Part shown: positions 8,830 through 17,266 of the stretch, piece by piece
Position numbering within the stretch: position 1 is the stretch's first letter
How the letters are laid out: each line of letters starts with the position of its first letter
DNA from: Campylobacter sp. RM16192
Lineage (GTDB): Bacteria > Campylobacterota > Campylobacteria > Campylobacterales > Campylobacteraceae
Direction: 5' to 3'
NCBI RefSeq assembly: GCF_004803855.2
Contig: NZ_CP012552.1
Location: 558,001-622,000, forward strand
Length of the DNA: 64,000 bases
Notes under the pieces: generated by a model
Database searches by the model: none
Seen by the model: the letters and a program-made list of their open reading frames with translations, nothing else
What the model was told of the DNA's origin: nothing
Translations under genes and position numbers: made by a program

Positions 8830-9943
8830 TCTTAAAATACCTATTTTTTCTACTTTGGTAATAATGGTTTTATTTATTTTCCAAAGCTATGAGATTATAA
8901 ATTTAAGCGCCAAAGATGAATATTCCAAAAATATGTTTGAATTGCTTGAATACGAGGGTAAAATACGTCATAGTTTAGAAAATAATCAAACTATTCCATC
9001 ATCTTTGATATATAAATATGGAATTTACACATACAAAGAGAAAAAAGTAGTATCAAATTTAGAGGTTATGCCAAGCACTTTTCAATTCGTAACCTTACAA
9101 GAAAAAGGCTATCTCTTTTACAAGAGCTATTTTCAGTTAGAGCAGGATTTTTACTATCTGATTTTAGCTAAGAAGCAAAATAGCGCCAGAATTTTATTTG
9201 TAACTGTTTTAACTCTTGTATTTGCATTGATTGTAGTATTTGTGACGCTGTATCTATCTTTTGTAAGCGGTATTAAGCCATACAAAGATGCAAAAAAATA
9301 TATGAATAATTTTTTTAACGATGCCATGCATGAGCTCAAAACTCCACTTGGCGTAATCGGTATAAATTTAGAGATGCTTGGAATAGATAATAAATACACA
9401 AACCGTATAAAAGCGGCTTTGAAACAGATGCAGATAACATACGAAGATACGGAGTATTACATTAAGCATAGTTATATTTTATTTCCACCTGAAATTTTAA
9501 ATCTGAGCGAATTTTGTCTCGAGCGAGCCAGATATATGAGAGGGTTTGCAATGTCTAAGAATATTAAAATTTATGACTTTGTAGAGCCTGATTTGAAGGT
9601 CTTTATGAATAAGATTGAGGCTGGAAGACTTATAGATAATAATCTTAGCAATGCTATTAAATATAGCCCAACAGGAAGTATTATCAATTTAAAATTAAGT
9701 CTTCAAAGTGATTGGATCGTGCTTGAAGTAGAAGATTTTGGTGAAGGCATTAAGGATGCTAATAAAATTTGGAAGCGCTACGTAAGAGATGAAGGCGTGC
9801 AAGGTGGCTTTGGCCTAGGGCTTAATATAGTAGCAGGAATATGTATAAAAAACGGCATTGAATACTCTGTGACGAGTGAGCTCAAAAAAGGTAGCGTGTT
9901 TAAATATAAATTTATTCCTTATTCAAAGCATATACTAGACTAA
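8819..9943 (+). CDS. Membrane sensor histidine kinase
   Basis: The partner kinase, 374 residues. An N-terminal transmembrane helix (about 8-25) and a second (about 124-148) enclose a short periplasmic sensor region of roughly 95 residues without a recognisable fold. The dimerisation/phospho-acceptor helix has H171 in AMHELKTPLG. The ATPase domain shows an N box (NNLSNAIKYS), a G1 box (DFGEGI) and a G2 box (GGFGLGLNI). It overlaps the response regulator by 11 bp. The kinase lacks an obvious HAMP domain. The signal is unknown, but its location suggests a sulfur compound or redox cue. Confidence 0.88.
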   Translation: MLNNLKIPIFSTLVIMVLFIFQSYEIINLSAKDEYSKNMFELLEYEGKIRHSLENNQTIPSSLIYKYGIYTYKEKKVVSNLEVMPSTFQFVTLQEKGYLFYKSYFQLEQDFYYLILAKKQNSARILFVTVLTLVFALIVVFVTLYLSFVSGIKPYKDAKKYMNNFFNDAMHELKTPLGVIGINLEMLGIDNKYTNRIKAALKQMQITYEDTEYYIKHSYILFPPEILNLSEFCLERARYMRGFAMSKNIKIYDFVEPDLKVFMNKIEAGRLIDNNLSNAIKYSPTGSIINLKLSLQSDWIVLEVEDFGEGIKDANKIWKRYVRDEGVQGGFGLGLNIVAGICIKNGIEYSVTSELKKGSVFKYKFIPYSKHILD

Positions 9944-10804
9944 CTACTTAAGCAATACATTTAGCTTTGATAAATTTCTTTCTTTTTGATCGGAATTAAA
10001 ATATATTACAAAATAGCCTACTTTATTGCCCATAGTGTCATTCATTGGCTCGATTGCAAAGTTGTGTGTGTTAAATTTATGGAACTGTTGCCCATTAAAA
10101 TTGATTGTCTGTAAAATCGGCAAAATGTTCAAATTTGCATAATCTTTGTTTATGATATAAAAATCATTTATCATATTTTCATCGTCTTGGCTTTGGTATG
10201 GAGAATTTGGGCTTTTATTTAAGAGTACAAAAAGATCTATGCCTTGATCTTTGAAAAAGTCGCTTAGGTGTTCAAAACCAAGCAAGACCTCTATGCTTCC
10301 TAAAAAACTGTTTTTTGATGATAAAATTGGTGCAACAGCTCTTATGAAGACTCCTCCTCGTCCGACCTCGATATTTGCCACAATTTTATTTCTAACATCT
10401 TTTAGCATGTATCTAAAACCCAAAAGATTGTCATCGTGCATTGGCGTCCAGCTTCTTATAAAGCTTTTCATATCTGCCGTATGGATATGAAATTTTACAT
10501 TTTTATATATAGGCACTTTTTTTAATATATTTGTAAATTTGTCCAAAGCTTGCAGACAACCGTCTCTATCGTTTTGTAAAAGGCAGTTTTTGATATTCTC
10601 ATTTTCTGATAAAAGTACCGCCACTGTCATTGCCGATAGTTTCTCTTCTTCTATATTTTTGTTTAGTATTTTGGTTTGGAAATCAAAAAATTTCTTTATA
10701 TTTTCAGTTTCTAGCTCTTTTGTGTATTCAAACCAATAGAATATTAAAAATATTAATAGTATTAGACCTGTTAGAGAAAAAGTAATTGCTAGTTTCTTAT
10801 TCAT
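9944..10804 (-). CDS. Orphan periplasmic Cache-type sensor protein (no output domain)
   Basis: The 286-residue protein has one N-terminal transmembrane helix (about 5-25) and a periplasmic region (26-286) that resembles the sensor half of double-Cache chemoreceptors and kinases. It has a long helix, then motifs like IRSWTPMHDDNLLGFR (about 115-130) and RGGVFIRAVAPI. The chain stops where a second transmembrane helix and a methyl-accepting, kinase or GGDEF module would normally follow. It therefore appears to be a stand-alone, membrane-tethered ligand-binding domain. It converges on the histidine kinase gene, with no gap between their ends, and overlaps the HIT gene by 8 bp. Assignment to the dCache_3 type is by eye. 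Confidence 0.6.
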   Translation of the reverse strand: MNKKLAITFSLTGLILLIFLIFYWFEYTKELETENIKKFFDFQTKILNKNIEEEKLSAMTVAVLLSENENIKNCLLQNDRDGCLQALDKFTNILKKVPIYKNVKFHIHTADMKSFIRSWTPMHDDNLLGFRYMLKDVRNKIVANIEVGRGGVFIRAVAPILSSKNSFLGSIEVLLGFEHLSDFFKDQGIDLFVLLNKSPNSPYQSQDDENMINDFYIINKDYANLNILPILQTINFNGQQFHKFNTHNFAIEPMNDTMGNKVGYFVIYFNSDQKERNLSKLNVLLK

Positions 10805-11162
10805 TCTCTAAATTCTTTATTAAAATTTCTTTAAACTCATTAAAATCTGGCAGCTCGACTGATCCTTTGCGCTGTTTTTTACCCCACATAGACTCTGGAA
10901 AGAAGCTATCGTTTTCGAATCTTGCCATTACATGAAAATGCACTCTTGGAAGATAGTTTGCAAAGCTTGCTATATTTATTTTTTTCGGTTTATAAAATTT
11001 AATCATTGTTTTTTCTGCTATTAAAATTGCTTCAAAAAGCCTATTTTGAGTAGCTTCATCACAATCGCTAAGTTCAACGTAAGGAGTATTTGTAAAAATT
11101 TTAATCCAAGGTATTTCACTATTTTCGCGCTCGATATTTATAAATTCATCTTGATATATCAT
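10797..11162 (-). CDS. HIT-family (histidine triad) nucleotide-binding protein
   Basis: A 121-residue HIT-superfamily protein. The characteristic motif near residues 72-81 reads LPRVHFHVMA, so H75 and H77 are present but the third triad position is Met79. The N-terminal pattern IPWIKIFTNTPYVELSDC and the FYKPKKINIAS strand fit the fold. Canonical HIT enzymes hydrolyse nucleotide phosphoramidates or dinucleoside polyphosphates. The altered triad leaves the activity uncertain. It is transcribed with the orphan Cache protein (8-bp overlap). Confidence 0.75.
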   Translation of the reverse strand: MIYQDEFINIERENSEIPWIKIFTNTPYVELSDCDEATQNRLFEAILIAEKTMIKFYKPKKINIASFANYLPRVHFHVMARFENDSFFPESMWGKKQRKGSVELPDFNEFKEILIKNLENE

Positions 11163-11245
11163 TTTTACCTCTTTTTTGAGGCGATTGTATCTAAATTTGA
11201 ATTTTAATCAATTTAAATCTATACTATGTGTAATAAGGAATAAAC

Positions 11246-11731
11246 ATGAAGATAGCAATAGTTGTGTATGATAGGATAAATTTAGTAAGTTTGGCTGAAA
11301 TTTGGAGCTTACTTTCAAATTTACAAACAAAGCACGATGTTAAAATTTGTGCTTTTAAGAGCGAAATAGTAGATGAGCATGGACTAAAGATAGTGCCTCA
11401 AATTTACGGTGAGAGTCTGTATGGATATGACATTGTCATTATTCCGGATGGACTTGGAGTGCTTAGCTTAAGACATGATGAAATTTTTTTAAGTTGGATT
11501 AGGAGCGCAAGCAGGACCAAATTTAAAATAGCGCTTGACTTGGGATCCTTAATTCTTGGAAGTGCAGGGTTTTTGGAGGGTAAAGGGGCTTGCCTTAGAG
11601 CCGGATACAAAAACGCTATTGGTGAATACGCTAAATTTATCAATGCAAATATGTGCGAAGATAACGATATTATAACTATTTGCGAGTTAAATAGTGTTAC
11701 AAAAGATAGGTTAGCTGAAATTTTAATTTAG
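11246..11731 (+). CDS. DJ-1/PfpI-like protein lacking the nucleophilic cysteine
   Basis: A 161-residue protein with the DJ-1/PfpI (class I glutamine amidotransferase-like) pattern: MKIAIVVYDRINLVSLAEIW at the start, the YDIVIIPDG strand (61-69) and the elbow region ALDLGSLILGSAGFLEGKGA (96-115). Aligned with the family's C-T-G-A elbow, the catalytic cysteine position is Asp98. The protein is shorter than the usual 180-200 residues. It may have a non-catalytic role or bind a ligand. It stands alone between divergent HIT and convergent glmS genes and is followed by a hairpin. Confidence 0.65.
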   Translation: MKIAIVVYDRINLVSLAEIWSLLSNLQTKHDVKICAFKSEIVDEHGLKIVPQIYGESLYGYDIVIIPDGLGVLSLRHDEIFLSWIRSASRTKFKIALDLGSLILGSAGFLEGKGACLRAGYKNAIGEYAKFINANMCEDNDIITICELNSVTKDRLAEILI

Positions 11732-11733
11732 TC

Positions 11734-11758
11734 GGGAATTTTATAGTCTAAAATTCCC
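11734..11758. terminator. Hairpin between convergent DJ-1-like gene and glmS
   Basis: Perfect 10-bp inverted repeat gggaatttta/taaaattccc (11734-11743 with 11749-11758) with a 5-nt loop, just after the stop of the plus-strand gene and before the 3' end of glmS. It probably serves both strands. Confidence 0.7.
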
Positions 11759-11771
11759 AATTTTATTAAAT

Positions 11772-13583
11772 TTATTCAACAGTAACGCTTTTGGCAAGAT
11801 TTCTTGGCATATCCACATCATTGCCTAGTCTAACGGCGATTTCGAGAGCAAAAATTTGAAGTATTATCATCATCTCAAAAAATTCGCTCATAACATGAGA
11901 TTGTTCGCTTGTTTTTATAAAATCATCGCTTAATTCAAATTCTTGCGGACTAATTGCTAGGATGTAGGCATCTCTTGCGGCAAGCTCTTCGACATTACTC
12001 TTTGTCTTTTCGTATAGGCTATTTTTTGGCATGAGTGCTATAGTGAATAATCTCTCGTCCGCAAGCGCGATAGGTCCGTGTTTCATTTCGCCTGACGGAT
12101 AGCCTTCTGCGTGCAGATATGAAATTTCTTTTAGTTTTAAAGCACCCTCAAGTGCAAGCGGATAGAAAATATCGCGTCCAATAAAGAAAAATCCGTGCCC
12201 ATGAAGATAATGTTTAGATAAGCGGCGGATTTTTTCCTGTAAATTTGTACTGATATTTAGTATGGTAGGCACATGAAGCAGGGCGTTTATTTCGCTTTCA
12301 AGATCTTCTTTTGTTATGCTTTTTCTAGCGTTTGCGCTTTGTAATGCAAGCATCCATAGAAGTATTAGTTGGGTTGCAAAAGCCTTTGTGCTGGCTACGC
12401 CTTTTTCTATACCGGCGCGAGTTAGTAAGGTAGTATCTGCCAAGCGAACTATGGATGAGTTATCGACGTTGCATATCGCCAGAGTCTTTAGCCCGGTATC
12501 TTTTGCGATTTTTAACGCTTCTAGGGTGTCTGCCGTCTCTCCGCTTTGGCTTATTACTATAAATAGAGAATTTTTATTTAGCTTTGGCTTACGGTAGCGA
12601 AATTCGCTGGCTATTTCTACTTTTGCTCTTAAGTCGGCCAATCGCTCAAAGAGATAGCTGGCCGTAAGTGCTGCATGATAGCTTGTTCCGCATGCACAAA
12701 GCACTATATCATCGATATTTGCCAGATATTCGTTACTAAGTCCTTCAAGCTCTATATTTTTGTTTTTGATTCGTCCCATCATGCACTCTGCAACTACGGT
12801 GCTTTGTTCGTAAATTTCTTTTTCCATAAAGAATCTATACCCCTCTTTTTGAGCATAGCTCTTGTCTCTTGGAAGTGGCACGAAAGCAGGTGAGATAGCT
12901 TGGGCATGCTTATATATTTTTATCTCATCAATGCTTATAAATCCGTAGTTTTTGTCATCTAAATACATCACCTCTTTTGCTATTCCTATTAGTGCGGCAT
13001 CAGAAGATGCGAAAAATAGCTCGTTATTTTCGCCTTTTGCTATAGCCATAGGCGCAGCGTCTTTAGCAAAAAATATCTTATTAGGAGCAAGCTTTGTGAT
13101 AAGCAGAGTCGCGTAGGCTCCTTGAAGTCTTGATATTGTCTTTTCATACGCCTTAAATAGGTCATCAAGCTCTTTTAAATTGGCTTCAAATAGATGAACT
13201 ATGACCTCGGTATCTGTTTGGCTTAAGAATTTTATGCCTTTAGCCTCAAGCTCATCTTTAATCTCTTTATAATTTTCTATAATTCCGTTATGCACTACGA
13301 AAGAGTGCTCGCCAAAATGTGGATGAGCGTTTATTTCTGTTGGTTTCCCATGGGTAGCCCAGCGAGTGTGCCCTATGGCTACGCCTTTGCCTATAGAGCT
13401 AAAGTCCTTTGTCTTTTGAGCCAAATTTTCAAGTTTTCCAACCGCTTTAAAATAATTTATCTCGTTTTCGCTCATTACCGCCATACCGGCACTGTCGTAT
13501 CCGCGGTATTCAAGCTCTTTTAGTCCGTTTAAAATAATATCTCTTTTTTCACCGCTACCTATGTAGCCTACTATTCCACACAT
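11772..13583 (-). CDS. glmS: Glucosamine-fructose-6-phosphate aminotransferase (isomerising)
   Basis: GlmS (603 aa) makes glucosamine-6-phosphate from fructose-6-phosphate and glutamine, the first step toward UDP-GlcNAc for peptidoglycan and LPS. Cys2 in MCGIVGYIG is the N-terminal nucleophile of the glutaminase domain (about 1-230), which also shows GHTRWATHG. Two SIS sugar-isomerase domains follow (about 280-420 and 450-590), with CGTSYHA and SQSGETADT motifs. The C-terminus DMPRNLAKSVTVE is the conserved end. It is the distal gene after the GlnD-like gene, 2 bp apart. Confidence 0.96.
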   Translation of the reverse strand: MCGIVGYIGSGEKRDIILNGLKELEYRGYDSAGMAVMSENEINYFKAVGKLENLAQKTKDFSSIGKGVAIGHTRWATHGKPTEINAHPHFGEHSFVVHNGIIENYKEIKDELEAKGIKFLSQTDTEVIVHLFEANLKELDDLFKAYEKTISRLQGAYATLLITKLAPNKIFFAKDAAPMAIAKGENNELFFASSDAALIGIAKEVMYLDDKNYGFISIDEIKIYKHAQAISPAFVPLPRDKSYAQKEGYRFFMEKEIYEQSTVVAECMMGRIKNKNIELEGLSNEYLANIDDIVLCACGTSYHAALTASYLFERLADLRAKVEIASEFRYRKPKLNKNSLFIVISQSGETADTLEALKIAKDTGLKTLAICNVDNSSIVRLADTTLLTRAGIEKGVASTKAFATQLILLWMLALQSANARKSITKEDLESEINALLHVPTILNISTNLQEKIRRLSKHYLHGHGFFFIGRDIFYPLALEGALKLKEISYLHAEGYPSGEMKHGPIALADERLFTIALMPKNSLYEKTKSNVEELAARDAYILAISPQEFELSDDFIKTSEQSHVMSEFFEMMIILQIFALEIAVRLGNDVDMPRNLAKSVTVE

Positions 13584-13585
13584 TT

Positions 13586-16072
13586 TTACTCGCTTATCAA
13601 TAAATTTAAAATTTCACTCTCGTTTGCATATAGCTTTTGGCTTTTTTCTATCAAAAATAGATTGCGTGTGCGATTTTTTATGGTTTGAATTCTCGCACTA
13701 GTGATTTTTATGTCTAGATTTTCCAAAACCCCCATCACATAAGCCATGAGTCCACGCTGATCTTTGGCATTTATCGAAAGTTTAGCATAATCTTTTGAAT
13801 GATTCGTATCAAAATTTAGCTCATCTTTTAAAATCAGTGGCTTATCAATGCTAGCTTTATCTATGCTTTTAAGTGAAATTTCTATCAGATTTCTAATGGT
13901 CTCTAACTCGCTATTTTTGACATTTTTATTAAAATCAAGTTTGATATAAAATTTATCGTCAAATAGCTCAAAAATTTCCATATAAGCAAGGTCAAGATGA
14001 GCTAAATTTGATAAAAGTATAGCTAGATTCGGATAGAATTTTGAGACTATTTGGATAATAAAGCTTGGATGATTTTTAGTGTTTATATCTAAAATTTGCG
14101 TATTTTGCGCTAAAGAGGCGATATTTACTATATCTAAGGGCTGATATTTTATAAATAATAAATTTGCCGGAATTTTAAAGATTTTTTCCTTTAAATTCTC
14201 GTCCAATCCTATAAATTCACTATTTCTCTTTAGACTATGCTCTTTTTTTGCTCTTCTTGTGGCTTCGTCAAGTAGATTTTCGTCATCAAAGCTTTCAAGA
14301 GATATCAGATATAATTCGCGTAAAAGTTTAGCAAGATAAGCTGTATAAAATTTATCGTTAGTTGCGTTGATAACGCAATAAGTAATGATATACAGAAGTT
14401 TTAAGACATTTTTATCGCCAAGCTTTGATATAAAGCTAAAAATAGTCTGCTGAGAGTAGATATCCTCGCGGTTTGCAACATCGCTCATAAGAGTATGGTA
14501 TCTAACCAAGACAACCCCTGTATTTACCGCTTTTTGGCTTAACTCAAGTTTGGCAGCATAAGCCCTAAAGATATTTGAGCCAACTACGCTGTGATCGCCT
14601 GTTAGTCCTTTGCCTACATCGTGAAGCAAGGCCACAAGCTTTAGCATTATTTTGCCTTCGCCGCAAAGCTCGTCATATAGGTTCTTTATAAATTTATCCT
14701 TGATGTTTTCTAGATGTTTTACTGTAAGCAAGCAATGCTCGTCAACCGTAAATTTATGATATCCGTCAAATACCGCAAGATGGCTTGTGTGCTCCATAGG
14801 CTTAACTAAAATTGGCAAAATTTCAGCATCAAGCAGAGCTTTAAGCAGGCAGTAGCTATTTTTTCTTTCTAAAATTTTTTTGAAATTCGCTAGATATATT
14901 TCAAGCTCGCTTTTTAAAACTTCAGCTCTTTTTATATAAAAGATAGCTCCTGTGTCAAATTTATAATCCATATCATTAAGTTCTAAAAGTTCTACCAGCA
15001 CATCATTTAATCCTTTTGATTTTTTATGAAGCGGAGTATAAAGAGTATCTTTTATTCTATAAAATCCATTTTTTAGCCTTGCTATTTTTAGCTGCTTAAA
15101 ACTCATCTCGCTTTTAAAATTCGATCTATAAAAAGAAGCGGTAAGATACCTTGAATAAAGAGCCACGGTATGCATGCAAGATAGCAACTTTTGAGAGATT
15201 ATACTGTCTGTTTCTTGAGTTTTTTTAGACTTTGTTTGCATTAGATTGGTGATTTCGTCGATATAAGCGGAGCTAAATATATCAGAGCCCGTGGATAAAT
15301 TTTGAGCTGTTTTTATACACAATATAAAATCTATCGCTAAATTTAATACGCTTAGCTCTTTTTCATCTATAAAATTAAGTGCCTGCGTTCTAAAGCTTAT
15401 TTCGTTATCAAAGCCGTTTAATGCGCAATTTAGATAGTAAATATCGTTTGTTCCGCCAAAGTCACTCTTAAGATCCGGCTCTTGCTTTAAATTTTTAATA
15501 TCCTTAAAAGCTCCAAGAGATTTTATGTAGTATTTTAAATTCTCTTTTTGATTAAATTCTCTAGTTTTATAAATTTCGCTTCTGGCAAGTTTGTACATAT
15601 TTTTTGAGCCGGATATATAGCGAATTTTACTAATTGAAGCCTTTGCCTTAAAGTCGTTTTTAAAATTTTCGAAAATTTCATTAAGCTGAATTGTCTTTAT
15701 GTTTAAATTTAGCCCGCAGTCTTCTAATGCCTGATGTAAAAGTTTTAAAATTTGGCGTATGTTAAATCCATCTATATTTTTATATACGATTAAAACTTCA
15801 AAGACGGAATTTGGGCTTATGAGACTTTGTCCGTATTTTTCGGTTGCTATGACGCAAAGTGGGATATGATCTATGTCCGGTAAAAAATCTCTAAAAATAT
15901 CGCTAAGCACAGCATTTGTAAATAGTTTTATGAGTTCATCGCTATCTTTGGCTATAAAATTTGCAAACCCTTTTCCTTGCAATTTTAAAATTTCTGTTTT
16001 TAGATTTTTTTGATGTTTTTTGCGTATGTTTTCTAGCTCTAAAAAATTAACTCTCTCTCTTCTTAAAGCCAC
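13586..16072 (-). CDS. glnD: GlnD-like protein with degenerate nucleotidyltransferase site, HD domain and ACT domains
   Basis: This 828-residue protein has the layout of PII uridylyltransferase/uridylyl-removing enzyme: N-terminal nucleotidyltransferase-like domain, central HD phosphohydrolase domain (LHDVGKGLTGDHS near residues 485-497) and C-terminal ACT repeats (about 690-828, ending with DQRGLMAYVMGVLENLDIKI). The nucleotidyltransferase motif is eroded. Where GlnD has GGYGR...SDIDLL, this protein reads TEKYGQS...NSVFEVLI (77-94), so the two metal-binding aspartates are Val90 and Glu92. The HD site looks intact. It may act only as a deuridylylase or as an amino-acid-sensing HD protein. It is transcribed with glmS downstream. 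Confidence 0.8.
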   Translation of the reverse strand: MALRRERVNFLELENIRKKHQKNLKTEILKLQGKGFANFIAKDSDELIKLFTNAVLSDIFRDFLPDIDHIPLCVIATEKYGQSLISPNSVFEVLIVYKNIDGFNIRQILKLLHQALEDCGLNLNIKTIQLNEIFENFKNDFKAKASISKIRYISGSKNMYKLARSEIYKTREFNQKENLKYYIKSLGAFKDIKNLKQEPDLKSDFGGTNDIYYLNCALNGFDNEISFRTQALNFIDEKELSVLNLAIDFILCIKTAQNLSTGSDIFSSAYIDEITNLMQTKSKKTQETDSIISQKLLSCMHTVALYSRYLTASFYRSNFKSEMSFKQLKIARLKNGFYRIKDTLYTPLHKKSKGLNDVLVELLELNDMDYKFDTGAIFYIKRAEVLKSELEIYLANFKKILERKNSYCLLKALLDAEILPILVKPMEHTSHLAVFDGYHKFTVDEHCLLTVKHLENIKDKFIKNLYDELCGEGKIMLKLVALLHDVGKGLTGDHSVVGSNIFRAYAAKLELSQKAVNTGVVLVRYHTLMSDVANREDIYSQQTIFSFISKLGDKNVLKLLYIITYCVINATNDKFYTAYLAKLLRELYLISLESFDDENLLDEATRRAKKEHSLKRNSEFIGLDENLKEKIFKIPANLLFIKYQPLDIVNIASLAQNTQILDINTKNHPSFIIQIVSKFYPNLAILLSNLAHLDLAYMEIFELFDDKFYIKLDFNKNVKNSELETIRNLIEISLKSIDKASIDKPLILKDELNFDTNHSKDYAKLSINAKDQRGLMAYVMGVLENLDIKITSARIQTIKNRTRNLFLIEKSQKLYANESEILNLLISE

Positions 16073-16183
16073 CTTCTGCCAACCTTTTTAAAAGTTAAAT
16101 TTATAAATAATACTAAAATTTTGCAAAAACAAAGCTTTTTTTATCTATAATCGCCAATATCTAATTCAAAACGGGCTATAAAA

Positions 16184-17248
16184 TTGATAAATTTAATAGA
16201 AAAATTACAAAGTGGCGATAGGCTTGAAGCCAGTGAATGCTTTAAGCTATACGACCTTGATCTTTTTATATTGGGTAAATTTGCAAATTTAAAGCGCCAA
16301 AAACTGCATGGTAAAAAGGCCTTTTTTAATCTAAATCGTCATATTAATCCGACAAATATCTGTGCGGATGTATGTAAATTTTGCGCTTTCTCATCTCACA
16401 GGAAAAATCCAAATCCATATATAATGAGCCATGATGAGATTATGCAAATAGTAGAAAAAAGCGTAGAAAATGGAGCAAAAGAGATACATATAGTATCGGC
16501 TCACAATCCAAATACATCTTGGCAATGGTATCTAGAAATTTTTAAAAAGATAAAAGAGATATATCCAAATTTGCACGTTAAGGCTTTAACGGCCGCAGAG
16601 GTTGATTTCTTGTCTCGTCATCATGGACTAAGCTACGATGAGGTTATAGACAAGATGATAGAGTACGGCGTAGATAGCATGCCTGGCGGTGGAGCTGAGA
16701 TATTTGATGAGGACATTCGGGCTAAAATTTGCAAAGGCAAGGTAGGCTCTAAAAATTGGCTCGAAATTCATAAAAAGTGGCACGAAAGAGGTAGGCTAAG
16801 TAACGCTACTATGCTATTTGGCCACATAGAAGAGCCTAAACATAGGATAGATCATATGCTTAGAATTCGTGATTTGCAAGATATGACAAATGGATTTAAT
16901 GCGTTTATTCCGCTTGTGTATCAAAAGGATAATAATTTCATAAAAGTTAGCAAATTTATGGGCTCTGTCGAAATTTTAAAGACTATGGCGATATCGCGTT
17001 TGGTTCTTGATAATGTGCCTCATATTAAGGCATACTGGGCGACTTCTACTATAAATTTAGCCATGGTTGCTCAAGAATTTGGAGCTGATGATCTGGACGG
17101 AACTATACAAAAAGAGAGCATTCAGAGTGCTGCAGGAGCAAAAAGTGCGAGCGGAATGGACATGACAAACTTTATAGATCTTATCCGAAGCTCAGGACTA
17201 ACTCCGGTAGAGAGAGATAGTATGTATAACGAGATAAAAGTATATTAA
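16184..17248 (+). CDS. mqnE: Aminofutalosine synthase (radical SAM, menaquinone synthesis)
   Basis: MqnE (354 aa) joins the enolpyruvyl unit of 3-(1-carboxyvinyloxy)benzoate to SAM-derived adenosine to give aminofutalosine in the alternative menaquinone pathway. The radical-SAM cysteines are C60, C64 and C67 (CADVCKFCAF), preceded by NRHINPTNI. The later MPGGGAEIF and ATMLFGHIE segments are typical of the MqnE/MqnC family. The start is TTG at 16184, with a weak ribosome site. The following permease begins 18 bp downstream. Adenine is released later in this pathway, which may explain the purine genes next door. Confidence 0.9.
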   Translation: MINLIEKLQSGDRLEASECFKLYDLDLFILGKFANLKRQKLHGKKAFFNLNRHINPTNICADVCKFCAFSSHRKNPNPYIMSHDEIMQIVEKSVENGAKEIHIVSAHNPNTSWQWYLEIFKKIKEIYPNLHVKALTAAEVDFLSRHHGLSYDEVIDKMIEYGVDSMPGGGAEIFDEDIRAKICKGKVGSKNWLEIHKKWHERGRLSNATMLFGHIEEPKHRIDHMLRIRDLQDMTNGFNAFIPLVYQKDNNFIKVSKFMGSVEILKTMAISRLVLDNVPHIKAYWATSTINLAMVAQEFGADDLDGTIQKESIQSAAGAKSASGMDMTNFIDLIRSSGLTPVERDSMYNEIKVY

Positions 17249-17266
17249 AAATTTAAGGAGAGAAAG

